Positions 9,205 through 17,427 are shown, counted from the first letter of the stretch. The stretch is 64,000 bases of DNA from Bacillus alkalisoli (GCF_002797415.1 NZ_KZ454944.1:3304665-3368664), one strand, 5' to 3'. Translations and numbers: made by a program. The notes: generated by a model from the sequence alone, not told the origin.

Positions 9205-9906
9205 TTGAAGCGACTGCTAGCTATTAGTGACATACACGGTGACTTAAAGAAGTTCGAAAGACTATTGAAATTAGTTCAATATAACAGTGAAAACGACCAA
9301 CTTTTACTCCTAGGTGATTATGTTGACAGAGGTCTAGAGTCAAAACAAGTAATGGATAAAGTAATAGAGTTGAAGAAAGATGGTGCCATCGCCCTGATTG
9401 GAAATCATGAAAAAATGATGATGGACGCTTTTCAAGGAGATCCAATGAGTTTAAAGAGATGGTATTACAATGGTGGTATAAAGACACTTCAAAACTATGG
9501 ATACGATATTGCAAAAGACGACGCAAAGTTTTGGTACACGACGGAGGAAATGCCAGATCTTATAGAAATGAACGAAGAAATTAAAGAACATATTCAATTT
9601 CTTCATGAACTACCCTATTATTATGAAACAGACACTCACATTTTTGTACACGCTGGGGTGCATCCAACAACATTACTTCATGAAACAGACCAACATACAC
9701 TTGTATGGATTCGAGAAGAATTTCACCAAGGTTATGCCGGCCCTAAAACAGTTATTTTCGGACACACACCAACAAAGTACTTACATAACAGCCCTGAAGT
9801 ATATTTCGGCAAAAATAACATTATCGGTATTGATGGTGGGTGTGCTTATGGAGGCAGACTTAACTGTTTGGAAGTGGAAAGTTTGAAAATAATTTATGTA
9901 GAATGA
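9205..9906 (+). CDS. Calcineurin-like metallophosphatase (PP1/PrpE/ApaH-like)
   Basis: A 233-residue metallophosphoesterase. All core motifs are present: SDIHGD near the N-terminus, GDYVDRG, GNHE, and later HAGV and FGHTP, which bind two metals. This is the family of bacterial Ser/Thr phosphatases and diadenosine-tetraphosphatases; the substrate cannot be separated by sequence alone. TTG 9205 is preferred to ATG 9190 because GGGAGTGAT sits upstream of the TTG and nothing precedes the ATG. A TATAAAT box lies about 35 bp upstream. Confidence 0.9.
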   Translation: MKRLLAISDIHGDLKKFERLLKLVQYNSENDQLLLLGDYVDRGLESKQVMDKVIELKKDGAIALIGNHEKMMMDAFQGDPMSLKRWYYNGGIKTLQNYGYDIAKDDAKFWYTTEEMPDLIEMNEEIKEHIQFLHELPYYYETDTHIFVHAGVHPTTLLHETDQHTLVWIREEFHQGYAGPKTVIFGHTPTKYLHNSPEVYFGKNNIIGIDGGCAYGGRLNCLEVESLKIIYVE

Positions 9907-9962
9907 TCATCATTTCAACAGCTATTTGAAACAACGACACATCTGTATACGAAGTATGAATT

Positions 9963-9977
9963 GAGGCTGGGACAAAA
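9963..9977 (+). repeat. GAGGCTGGGACAAAA motif, copy 1
   Basis: The short motif CTGGGACAAAA recurs at 45358 and 49890, each time at the head of an intergenic repeat cluster. Similar sequences are common in Firmicute intergenic regions. Its role is unknown. Confidence 0.6.
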
Positions 9978-10066
9978 CTGCGCAAAAAGGTTTTGACTCC
10001 AAAGAATAAACGACTGTTTCTTTGGACTCTCTTTAGTTTATGTCACTGATTTGCTTCATCCTTTTT

Positions 10067-10378
10067 TATCAAGTTCATTTTTGAACTTCTCTTTAGTAAA
10101 AATGGAATTGAGAGCACTTATCAAGTTCATTCTTGAATTTCTCTTTGATGAAAATGAACTTGAGAGGCTTTATCAAGTTCAATTTTGAACTTCTTGTTGG
10201 TGAAAATGACCTTGAGAGGTCTTATCAAGTTCATTTTTGAATTTCTTGTTGGTGAGAATGACCTTGATAGGCTTTATCAAGTTCATTTTTGAACTTCTTG
10301 TAAGTGAAAATGACCTTGATAGGTCTTATCAAGTTCATTTTTGAATTTCTCTTTGGTGAGAATGAACTTGAGAGGCCT
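10067..10378. repeat. Tandem array, 6 x 52 bp (AAGTTCA repeat family)
   Basis: Six units start exactly every 52 bp (10067, 10119, 10171, 10223, 10275, 10327), each beginning TATCAAGTTCA and containing TGAAC/GAACTTGA inverted halves. A degenerate seventh start lies at 10379. The period is not a multiple of three and the frames are closed, so it is non-coding. Related 52-bp repeats lie at 42675, 49944 and 61277. Confidence 0.95.
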
Positions 10379-10450
10379 TATAATGTTTAATCTAAGTTAT
10401 TTAGTAAAAATCAACTTCATCATCCTCATGTGTTTAACTTCAAATTATTA

Positions 10451-10969
10451 TTAAGGTTTATCTTTCCTCAAGCTAATATTCGTTACCTTCCCATAAAAAT
10501 GCACAAAAGACAGACTGATGTTATGTTCATGGTCAACATATCCGATTTCGTGTAAACCTTGGTCATTGTCCTCATATGTATAGTAGTTACTACCATAAAC
10601 TTCTATGACATTTTCTAGAGGAGTTCCAATTTTGACACCTTTCTCAGTAGATGCTGACATATTCTTTTCTTCCGGAGCAATTAAATTAATCTCACCTGAT
10701 TCTTTTAGTGCTCTAATCAAAAGTTTATCGTTCCATAGTAGTTCATACGGTAACTCATCTTCATCATCATAAGGATAAGAATTAAATCTGCCATGTTCTT
10801 TTATAAATTCATCATCTGTAATTACCATGCCTAATTTAATACCACTAATATTCTCGTTAAGTAAGTTTGTTGATTCAACATTCTTCATGGCTTCTTCAAG
10901 ACTAACATTATTACAACCAGTTATAAAAACTATAAAAATACTAAAAACCACTAAATATTTTTTGTACAC
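10451..10969 (-). CDS. Lipoprotein with a C-terminal domain shared with a neighbour
   Basis: A 172-residue secreted lipoprotein. The hydrophobic N-terminus ends in a lipobox (FITGC, Cys19), so it is anchored on the outer membrane leaflet. GTG 10969 has GAGGTG 6 nt upstream. The last ~55 residues (LENVIEVYGSNYYTY..GLHEIGYVD) align with the C-terminus of the protein at 11407-11805, with YGxNYY and IGYVD in common, so the two are paralogues for that domain. It is the last gene of a minus-strand cluster led by a PadR regulator. Function unknown. Confidence 0.8.
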   Translation of the reverse strand: MYKKYLVVFSIFIVFITGCNNVSLEEAMKNVESTNLLNENISGIKLGMVITDDEFIKEHGRFNSYPYDDEDELPYELLWNDKLLIRALKESGEINLIAPEEKNMSASTEKGVKIGTPLENVIEVYGSNYYTYEDNDQGLHEIGYVDHEHNISLSFVHFYGKVTNISLRKDKP

Positions 10970-11006
10970 TTATAACACCTCTCTCTTTACTCTTCGTGTT
11001 CATACT

Positions 11007-11393
11007 CTACATGTTTTCGGCCAATCCACTATGAAGCACTTGTGAGATTGTCATTCTTTCATACCGATAGAAATAATAAATTTCAGGTTCATCGGAAAAC
11101 TCCACCAGAGCTAAGTACCCTAAAAACTCATTTCGCTCAGCTCCAATAATTTTAAATTCTTCTTGATAATAGCCTTGCTCAACCAAGTACACTTCTACGT
11201 CTTTTGTCATTTTTGCAAGATAATAGATGGAATGATAAGCGCTGTATGAAACTTTTCCAACCATGTAAAGGATGAAGAATATAATTACAACCTTGCTTCC
11301 CTTATTTTTTCTAATAAAAAAGAAAATCAAAAAAACAAAACAAATTATTACAATAGGAAAAATAGTACTAAACAAAATATCAAAAAATAACAT
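11007..11393 (-). CDS. Small membrane protein of the PadR cluster
   Basis: A 128-residue protein with two N-terminal membrane segments (about residues 8-28 and 34-52) followed by a soluble tail. AGGAGGT lies 8 nt before ATG 11393. The tail (EEFKIIGAERNEFLGYLALVEFSDEPEIYYF) resembles small DUF-type proteins but I do not recognise the family. It sits between the two proteins that share the YGxNYY domain and is probably co-transcribed with them. Confidence 0.75.
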   Translation of the reverse strand: MLFFDILFSTIFPIVIICFVFLIFFFIRKNKGSKVVIIFFILYMVGKVSYSAYHSIYYLAKMTKDVEVYLVEQGYYQEEFKIIGAERNEFLGYLALVEFSDEPEIYYFYRYERMTISQVLHSGLAENM

Positions 11394-11406
11394 CCGTTAA
11401 TACCTC

Positions 11407-11805
11407 CTATTCCATTCTTCGCACCCATACTGAGTCTATTTCTACTTGGTTATGCCAGAAAACAAGATTAACTCTTCGCTTTCTATCGACGTAACCAATA
11501 ACATTCATTCCTTGTTCAACCGTTGAATAATAATTCGCTCCATAAAAATTTTTTACGTCTTCGATCGCATCACCAAGATAAAATACCTCTTGTGATTCAT
11601 AAGGAATGTCCGTACTTTTCACGAAATGGTAATTACGTTCATAAACGATATAGCCTCCAATGAACATGATTAATACAACTGGGATACTATACAAAAAAAT
11701 CAGGATTTTCTTTGAATCTTTAAAAACGTATAAACTAATAAGATAAGTTCCTAACAATACAGGAAGAATACCGAAAAAGAATACAAATAACACTCCAATA
11801 AGCAT
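11407..11805 (-). CDS. Membrane protein with YGxNYY/IGYVD C-terminal domain
   Basis: A 132-residue protein with two membrane helices followed by an exposed C-terminal domain (GDAIEDVKNFYGANYYST..MNVIGYVD) paralogous to that of the lipoprotein at 10451. ATG 11805 is chosen over the ORF start at 11832 because GGAGGTG lies 8 nt before it. The pair suggests a duplicated extracytoplasmic module presented once on a lipid anchor and once on a membrane anchor. Function unknown. Confidence 0.75.
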   Translation of the reverse strand: MLIGVLFVFFFGILPVLLGTYLISLYVFKDSKKILIFLYSIPVVLIMFIGGYIVYERNYHFVKSTDIPYESQEVFYLGDAIEDVKNFYGANYYSTVEQGMNVIGYVDRKRRVNLVFWHNQVEIDSVWVRRME

Positions 11806-11875
11806 ATTTTCTGCACCTCCATAGATAAACACATACCTAGTAATTCTATGTATGTATTTTAAAAAAGTAGGGATG

Positions 11876-12511
11876 TTATCCCTTTGTTATTCCATATTTA
11901 TAACTGATTTTACTAATAGGATAAAAAAGTATTGTCACAATCACACATGTTAGAAAAAACGCAGGACTCAATAACGGTTCAAAAATATTCTTAATCGGCT
12001 CAAAGTACAACACGAGTAGCATTAATATCACATTCGGTACTAACGCTAATTTTAGAATAGTGTTTAACGTTTCCTTTCCGTTAAAGCCATAAATCCTTCC
12101 AATGGCGTAGCCTACTACAATCCAAAGAGAAAAATATAAGAATAGTACGAACCATTTCTTTTGCGCTAAAGTTTGCCAGAGTGTTGTAGCAAATGGAAAT
12201 TCACTACTGTATAGACTTATTGTTAATAGTATTCCAGTTAAAAAAAGTAAATAATTGAAAGTGACAGTGACATTACTCAACTTCTTTTTACTAAGAGGTT
12301 TGTAGCAAAACTGTGAAGCGATTATTTTCGGATTACCTAGCTGTTCTAACACGTTTTCTTCCGCGTCTTCTTTACTCAATCCAGTTAAAATTAGATCACG
12401 AAGTTTAGATTCATAGTGAACTTCATATTCTAACAAAATATCTTCAGAGTTTGGATGAAACTCCAGTTCCTTTTCAAGTTGGTTTAGAAACAATTCTTTT
12501 CCTCTGCTCAT
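11876..12511 (-). CDS. HAAS (DUF1700) signalling-domain membrane protein
   Basis: A 211-residue protein. The N-terminal ~70 residues (EKELEFHPNSEDILLEYEVHY..GNPKIIASQF) match the helical HAAS/DUF1700 domain, then four membrane segments follow. HAAS proteins are typically encoded directly after PadR regulators, and here the start overlaps the PadR stop by 4 bp (ATGA), so translation is coupled. In other Bacilli the PadR-HAAS pair is linked to membrane or envelope stress; the exact signal is unknown. Confidence 0.88.
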   Translation of the reverse strand: MSRGKELFLNQLEKELEFHPNSEDILLEYEVHYESKLRDLILTGLSKEDAEENVLEQLGNPKIIASQFCYKPLSKKKLSNVTVTFNYLLFLTGILLTISLYSSEFPFATTLWQTLAQKKWFVLFLYFSLWIVVGYAIGRIYGFNGKETLNTILKLALVPNVILMLLVLYFEPIKNIFEPLLSPAFFLTCVIVTILFYPISKISYKYGITKG

Positions 12512-12837
12512 ATATGTCTACCTAACATTTGATTCATCATTTTTACAAAGGAATTCCATTCTTTCTTTTTATCTTGAAGTAATCCATTCCCATTCTCTGT
12601 TATTGCATAGTACTTCCTTGCGGGACCTTTTTCCTGTTCTTTCCAGTAGGAAGTAATGTACCCTTTTTCTTCAAGCTTGTGTAGTCCTGGATAAATAGTA
12701 CCCTCTTTTACATCTAGCGTATTGTCGCTACGTTGTCCCATTTCTTTCACAATTTGATACCCATACATATCTCCTGAGGTTAATAACTGGAGTATGATGA
12801 GGGAAGTACTACCTTTTATTAGTTCACGGTCATACAT
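12508..12837 (-). CDS. PadR-family transcriptional regulator
   Basis: A 109-residue PadR winged helix: LIILQLLTSGDMYGYQIVKEM, then the wing KEGTIYPGLHKLEEKGYITSY. It probably represses its own operon (PadR, HAAS and the membrane proteins to 10451). A TTGACT -35-like box at 12898-12903 on the minus strand lies within 12 bp of the IS1595 end, so the element inserted just upstream of this promoter without destroying it. Confidence 0.92.
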   Translation of the reverse strand: MYDRELIKGSTSLIILQLLTSGDMYGYQIVKEMGQRSDNTLDVKEGTIYPGLHKLEEKGYITSYWKEQEKGPARKYYAITENGNGLLQDKKKEWNSFVKMMNQMLGRHI

Positions 12838-12989
12838 ATTGCTTCACCTACCTAGAATTATGAGGTATATATTTAACTTACAATTATTTCTAACTTGAGT
12901 CAATAAAAAAGGCTGTTTTCGTATAGATTGTTGCTATTTGACCACACTATAAATAGGTTGATATAATGCCATTTATGGAGGTGTTGACA

Positions 12990-14021
12990 ATGTGGATACA
13001 CGTTTATCGTGATTTTAGTGACTTATCAAAATCAGAGCAATTAGCGTTATTCCAAGCGATGAAACAAGACTTGTTTCCAGAGGAACGAGAAGATATTGCG
13101 AAGATGTTAAAAGACATTCGTGAGACTCGTTTTTCTGGTGGTTTAGGTTGTCTTCACTGTGGAAGTGTATCGGTCAAGAAGAACGGGAAATATCGTGCAA
13201 GGCAGCGTTATTTATGCAAGGATTGCGGAAAAACATTCAACGATATGACCAACACTCCATTATCAGGTTCTCGATACCCTCATAAATGGCTGAAATACTT
13301 TGAAATGATGGTAGAAGGTTATACGTTACCTAAAATCTCTGAAGCTTTAGAAATTCACATTTCTACTGCTTTTTATTGGAGACATAAAATTTTGAATGCT
13401 GTTCGTTCGTTAGGTAACCACATCTTAAAAGGCATTGTGGAGAGTGATGAAACATTCTTCTTAGAAAGTGATAAAGGGAAGAGGTCTATTACTCATAGAC
13501 CACCTCGTAAGCGTGGTGGTGTTGCAACAAAACGAGGCATCTCAGATGAACAGGTTTGTGTTCTTGTAGCACAAGACCGAAATGGACAAGTCATCTCTCA
13601 AATGGCAGGGAAAGGACGGATTAAATCTACGGATATTGATAAAGTGTTAGGCGCGTTTATCGACACATCTGCTTTGTTGTGTTCAGATACAGCTACAAAC
13701 TACAAGAAGTTTGCTAAAGAAAAGGGATTACAGCATGAAATGGTCAATATGCGAAAAGGAATTTATGTAAGGAAGTCCATCTTTCATATCCAACATGTCA
13801 ATGCCTACCACAAACGATTAAAACAGTTTATGGAACGTTTTCAAGGTGTGGCAACAAAATACTTGGATAACTATTTATATTGGTTTCGATACTTGGAACA
13901 AAGTAAAAAAGTCGCGTACAAAGAACGTGTAAGGCGACTTCTATTTAATGCTGTTCAAAATTCGAATTACTACACCGTAGAGTCATTAAAGAGTTCATAC
14001 AGTGAATCGGCAATTTATTAA
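12990..14021 (+). CDS. IS1595-family transposase (ISXO2-like)
   Basis: A 343-residue transposase. The N-terminus has a zinc ribbon (Cys54, Cys57, Cys76, Cys79), then a helix-turn-helix-like segment, then an ISXO2-like DDE-type nuclease domain with Asp153 (VESDETFF), Asp233 (LCSDTATNY) and an HVNAYHKRLK block holding Asn271, fitting a DDN-type variant. ATG 12990 has GGAGGTG 6 nt upstream and is better than the ATG at 12966. It appears intact. The stop overlaps the convergent passenger gene by 4 bp. Confidence 0.92.
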   Translation: MWIHVYRDFSDLSKSEQLALFQAMKQDLFPEEREDIAKMLKDIRETRFSGGLGCLHCGSVSVKKNGKYRARQRYLCKDCGKTFNDMTNTPLSGSRYPHKWLKYFEMMVEGYTLPKISEALEIHISTAFYWRHKILNAVRSLGNHILKGIVESDETFFLESDKGKRSITHRPPRKRGGVATKRGISDEQVCVLVAQDRNGQVISQMAGKGRIKSTDIDKVLGAFIDTSALLCSDTATNYKKFAKEKGLQHEMVNMRKGIYVRKSIFHIQHVNAYHKRLKQFMERFQGVATKYLDNYLYWFRYLEQSKKVAYKERVRRLLFNAVQNSNYYTVESLKSSYSESAIY

Positions 14022-14599
14022 TCAATCATCTGGTTTGCTAAATTTGTCAATATTTCTAATACGCGTTCTTCACTGACTTTGTTAGAATCATCTCGATTCA
14101 GGTATCCAATTTCAACTATTAAATCATTATAGGAAAATGTAATACCCCCACTATTACTCCCACCATTGTAAACTGCTTTTATACCATCTTTCAATGTTAT
14201 TTCATCACTAGGAGTTACACCGCCGTAGTTAACTTCAAAATCAGAAATATTTACTTCAATTAGTTGAAAGTGATTGTCTGTTCTTTCTTTGTTTATTGCT
14301 TGTAGTGTAAGTGAGATGTCTTTTTTGTCCTCACGCTCAAACCAATCTCTGATTTCAAATACTTCAAAACCATTACTTTCAAATGGTAATTCGGTAGGTA
14401 CTTTTACTTGAAAAGGAACAGCGTCTAATGCAACTTCTAATGATGGTGCATGATACACTTTAGGAATATTATCTGTTTGTCCTACTTGTTGCTCTTCTTC
14501 TAACTTTGAAGTATTAAGTAACCCACTTGTTTGTTGCTGACATCCTGCAAATAAAACTCCTAAACCGATTATTGTAGTTATCAATAAGTTATTCTTCAT
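14018..14599 (-). CDS. Passenger lipoprotein inside the IS1595 element
   Basis: A 193-residue lipoprotein with a signal peptide and lipobox VLFAGC (Cys20). ATG 14599 has AGGAG 8 nt upstream. After a Gln/Glu-rich linker, a domain follows with VPFQVKVPTELPF and later ITFSYNDLIVEIGYL; this order resembles DUF4367-type domains of sporulation or anti-sigma-like lipoproteins, but I am not certain. It lies wholly between the IS inverted repeats and points opposite to the transposase, so it is mobile cargo with an unknown benefit. Confidence 0.85.
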   Translation of the reverse strand: MKNNLLITTIIGLGVLFAGCQQQTSGLLNTSKLEEEQQVGQTDNIPKVYHAPSLEVALDAVPFQVKVPTELPFESNGFEVFEIRDWFEREDKKDISLTLQAINKERTDNHFQLIEVNISDFEVNYGGVTPSDEITLKDGIKAVYNGGSNSGGITFSYNDLIVEIGYLNRDDSNKVSEERVLEILTNLANQMID

Positions 14600-14722
14600 A
14601 TCTAACACTCCTTAATATACTTACGGACTTTTTTACTAAAAGGTTTCAATATTTAGTATACTTTTTATTTCTACTAATATCTTTAATCCCTTTATAGCAA
14701 CAATCTTTACGAAAACAGCGAT

Positions 14723-14757
14723 AAAAAAAGACCACTTTTTAGAAAAAGTGAGTCCTT
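14723..14757 (-). terminator. Terminator beyond the IS right end
   Basis: GGACTCACTTTTT pairs with AAAAAGTGGTC (one bulge) and is followed on the minus strand by TTTTTTT. It probably served the decayed VOC gene. The IS target duplication overlaps its T-run. Confidence 0.7.
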
Positions 14758-14769
14758 TTCCGCCATTTA

Positions 14770-15194
14770 TTACTGTGCTGCTTCAACAGAAATGCCATTG
14801 TACACCATACTAATCCGTTACCTGTCCATATGAAGGACTCCAGAAAGTTTCTTGTAATGGCATTGTCACTTTTCCGTCTTCGCTTAATTTTCCAAAAATA
14901 ACTTTTGGTTTTTCGACATCACTTAAAGTTACGGCGATTGTTACTTGGTTTCCAAGTTCGTATGGTTGGCCTGGCATTGTATCTGAAAACATAAGATGTG
15001 CATTTCCTAATTGTAAACTTGTCATGCAGTACTCTTTCTTTCATTTCTGGAGGAGTTGGATATTCTTGGTTGTCTGGCATATCTCCGAAAGATTGTATAC
15101 CCATTACTTCTGCACCTAGAGCTTTTGAATAAAAATCAACTACTTCTTTAGCTTTACCATCTAACACGATATAAGGATGGATATTTACATTCAT
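14770..15194 (-). pseudogene. Decayed PhnB/YjdN-like VOC protein
   Basis: The N-terminal part (MNVNIHPYIVLDGKAKEVVDFY) and a later part in another frame (LQLGNAHLMFSDTMPGQPYEL, then ETFWSPSYGQVTD) together reconstruct one VOC-fold PhnB-like protein. At least three lesions are seen: a one-base insertion near 15019 after RVLHD, an in-frame TAG after QVTD, and a second frameshift before SVEAAQ at the end. ATG 15194 keeps a good AGAGGTG site. VOC PhnB-like proteins have no firmly known role. Sequencing error cannot explain three hits easily. Confidence 0.85.
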
Positions 15195-15415
15195 TAAGTG
15201 CACCTCTTCCTATAATCCGAAGGAACGTATGTTCTAATTTATTTTACCGCATTTTTCTTAACTGTATACTAAAACTTAATATATTTTCAGTTTAGATGAG
15301 GAAGTAACAAAATATCTTAGTATGCCAAATAAGTATCCACCATATAGCATAGAAGAAACATAACGGTCTTCCGTATCAGATAGTAGAAGTGCCCGTAGCA
15401 TTACTTTTGGCAAAA

Positions 15416-15757
15416 TCATTTTGTCTCCTTACGTTCTTTCCAAGCAGTCAATCCACCATCTAATACCGAAACATCGTACCCATTCTCAGCAAGTATAGTT
15501 GCACACTTCATCGCTGAGTTTCCTGTCGTACATGTTACTATGATTTCTTTATGTTTTGGAAGAAAGTTTTGAATGTCAATTTTATTTTCACTTTCATTCA
15601 AAATGATCGTTTTGGGAATATTTATCGTCTCCACGTTATCATCTTGTATATGATATGTATTGTATTTTTCTATTGCTCTTACATCTAAAATGATGGTAGG
15701 TTCTTCTTTCACTTTTTTCACTAGTTCGATAACAGTTATTTTTTTGATTTCCAACAT
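15416..15757 (-). CDS. Single-domain rhodanese (sulfurtransferase)
   Basis: A 113-residue rhodanese-fold protein. It has the DVRAIEKYNTYHI start-of-domain motif and the active-site loop CTTGNSA, whose cysteine carries persulfide sulfur. ATG 15757 has GAAGGAG 6 nt upstream and is better than the TTG six bases earlier. It is cytoplasmic and monocistronic, and its sulfur donor and acceptor are unknown. The upstream and downstream gaps (15195-15415, 15758-15992) hold no clear gene. Confidence 0.88.
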   Translation of the reverse strand: MLEIKKITVIELVKKVKEEPTIILDVRAIEKYNTYHIQDDNVETINIPKTIILNESENKIDIQNFLPKHKEIIVTCTTGNSAMKCATILAENGYDVSVLDGGLTAWKERKETK

Positions 15758-15992
15758 ATTCAACTCCTTCTATTATTTAATGATAACGAAAGCCACAAAA
15801 TTTGAAAATACATTTATATTCACAAGAATTTCTTCTGATTTTTTCATGTCATTTAACCTATAATTAGGTATTTTATGTTATTATTGTAATATAAAACCTT
15901 AGTTAGTAGTAAAGCCCAAAAAGTATAATCTTACACATCTTAAATAAAATATTGAGTAAGGTTCATACTAATAGCTATGGAGGTGCTTGGAC

Positions 15993-16139
15993 ATGGAAAG
16001 TAAACCCTTACATTATGACGGAAGTATCCAACAAAATGAGGAAGTTAAAGTGGATGCAGCAACTGAATCATTCAAACTAACGGAAGAGATGAGAGCAAAG
16101 ATTAGCGGTAATCCTTACGTTATCGAAAATAATGATTAA
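15993..16139 (+). CDS. Small hydrophilic protein, 48 residues
   Basis: Begins MESKPLHYDG and ends NPYVIENND, is rich in Glu and Lys, and has no membrane segment. GGAGGTG lies 7 nt before ATG 15993 and a terminator follows the stop, so it looks like a genuine single-gene unit. I do not recognise the family. Confidence 0.6.
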   Translation: MESKPLHYDGSIQQNEEVKVDAATESFKLTEEMRAKISGNPYVIENND

Positions 16140-16154
16140 TTAATTTAGCTAATT

Positions 16155-16188
16155 ACGGAGTGTCTTTTATGACAGTCCTCTTTTTTTG
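16155..16188 (+). terminator. Terminator after the 48-residue gene
   Basis: GGAGTGTC and GACAGTCCTC form an imperfect stem around TTTTAT, followed by seven T. The remaining 16189-16333 is AT-rich leader for the azoreductase. Confidence 0.6.
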
Positions 16189-16333
16189 AGCATTATATTT
16201 GAATAATAATTTGTAATGTTTTATAATAAATCTCGAATATGAGATATTTTTATTCGAAATAAATACTTAAATTCACATTTTTGGCCAAAAATAAAACGAC
16301 AAATATATTTGTAAGAGAAAGGGACGTTAAAGA

Positions 16334-16969
16334 ATGACAAAAGTTTTATATATTACAGCACATCCTCATGATGATACTTTGTCTTATAGTATGGCAGTTG
16401 GAAAGGCTTTTATTGACACTTACAAAGAAATGAATCCTGATCATGAAGTAATAAATTTAGACCTATACACAGAAGATATTCCTCACATTGATGTAGATGT
16501 ATTCAATGGATGGGGTAAATTACGTTCTGGTCAAAGTTTTGATGAGCTATCAGCAGAAGAAAAAGCAAAAGTTAGTCGTTTAAATGAATTAGTTGAACAG
16601 TTTATTGCCGTTGATAAGTATGTATTCGTTACACCTTTATGGAATTTCTCTTTCCCGCCTGTATTAAAAGCTTACATTGACTCTGTGTCAGTTGCAGGAA
16701 AAACATTTAAGTATACAGCTGAAGGTCCAGTTGGATTGTTAACGGATAAAAAAGCTCTACACATTCAAGCACGTGGGGGAATTTATTCAGAAGGACCAGC
16801 GGCAGCTATGGAAATGGGACACCGTTATTTAGATATTATCATGCAGTTTTACGGGGTTCCTTCATTCGAAGGATTGTTCGTAGAAGGGCACGCTGCAATG
16901 CCAGACAAAGCACAAGAAATTAAAGAAAACGCCATCGCAAGAGCAAAAGACTTAGCACACGCATTTTAA
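16334..16969 (+). CDS. azoR: FMN-dependent NADH:quinone / azoreductase
   Basis: A 211-residue flavodoxin-fold reductase of the AzoR/AcpD family. It reduces quinones and azo compounds by two electrons. The N-terminal [18 protein letters not shown] phosphate-binding loop, the [21 protein letters not shown] motif and the ARGGIYS segment are all family hallmarks. An AAAGGGA site precedes ATG 16334. It is monocistronic and ends at a GTGCC-core palindrome. Bacillus often carries two or more paralogues, so which azoR this is cannot be told. Confidence 0.94.
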   Translation: MTKVLYITAHPHDDTLSYSMAVGKAFIDTYKEMNPDHEVINLDLYTEDIPHIDVDVFNGWGKLRSGQSFDELSAEEKAKVSRLNELVEQFIAVDKYVFVTPLWNFSFPPVLKAYIDSVSVAGKTFKYTAEGPVGLLTDKKALHIQARGGIYSEGPAAAMEMGHRYLDIIMQFYGVPSFEGLFVEGHAAMPDKAQEIKENAIARAKDLAHAF

Positions 16970-16970
16970 A

Positions 16971-17019
16971 TATTACAAGGATATTACAGGTGCCAGGCAC
17001 TCGTAATATCCTTGTAATA
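16971..17019. repeat. GTGCCAGGCAC-core palindrome, copy 3
   Basis: Seventeen-base perfect arms (TATTACAAGGATATTAC and complement) flank AG-GTGCCAGGCAC-TC. It starts 2 bp after the azoreductase stop. The arm sequence differs from those at 950 and 8261, yet pairs perfectly with its partner. Confidence 0.8.
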
Positions 17020-17021
17020 TA

Positions 17022-17165
17022 CTATATTCTTTTTTCTATTATTGCTTCGCAAACTATATCGTACATTACTTCTACGCCTTTTTCGGATGCTTCAAAGTTG
17101 TAGGCATTTTCTGCGTCTATTCCAAGGCTATCCGCTTCTTTTTCTTCATCGATATTTGCCCCCAT
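17022..17165 (-). pseudogene. C-terminal gene remnant
   Basis: A 47-codon open frame from MGANIDEEKEADSLG to IVCEAIIEKRI, with no ribosome binding site and with its ATG overlapping the ATG of the plus-strand remnant at a CATG. Codon use looks natural, so it is probably the tail of a lost gene. The family is not recognised. Confidence 0.35.
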
Positions 17166-17424
17166 GAAGCAATACATAGACTTTGAAGCTAAAGAAAGCT
17201 ATAAACCTAGTAAGAATACAATCACATCTTTAGCGCTAGCATTAGAACTAACCATAGATGATACAACAAAGCTTCTAAGTTCAGCTAGATTTTCTCTTTC
17301 AGATAGTGACACTTTTGACCTTGTTATTCAATACTGCATCGAAAATAAAATCTATAAAATCCAAGATGTTAATCAAGCCCTTGAGTATTTTAGCTTAAAA
17401 ACTTTGGGCGGGGTGTTGTCGTAG
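17164..17424 (+). pseudogene. 3' remnant of an XRE-type regulator (macro-domain-associated type)
   Basis: Eighty-six codons. From residue 13 onward (YKPSKNTITSLALALEL..LSSARFSLSDSDTFDLVIQYCIENKIY) it matches the C-terminal half of helix-turn-helix proteins that are often found alone or fused to macro domains in Firmicutes. The N-terminal helices are missing and no ribosome binding site precedes the ATG, so the gene is broken at its 5' end. Confidence 0.65.
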
Positions 17425-17427
17425 AAG

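Larger units (their letters stand above)
12903..14728. mobile_element. Complete IS1595-type element with passenger gene and target duplication
   Basis: The element spans 12911-14720 (1810 bp). Its ends are near-identical inverted repeats: GGCTGTTTTCGTATAG at the left and CGCTGTTTTCGTAAAG at the right on the opposite strand, continuing into ATTGTTGCTAT. It is flanked by a perfect 8-bp direct repeat ATAAAAAA (12903-12910 and 14721-14728), the duplication size expected for IS1595. It carries a transposase and, convergently, a lipoprotein gene. Intact ends, duplication and reading frame suggest recent insertion. Confidence 0.92.

Noticed and set aside
10067-10378. A CRISPR array made of the 52-bp units
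   Set aside because: There are no unique spacers of constant length between identical repeats, the whole unit diverges gradually, and no cas genes are nearby.
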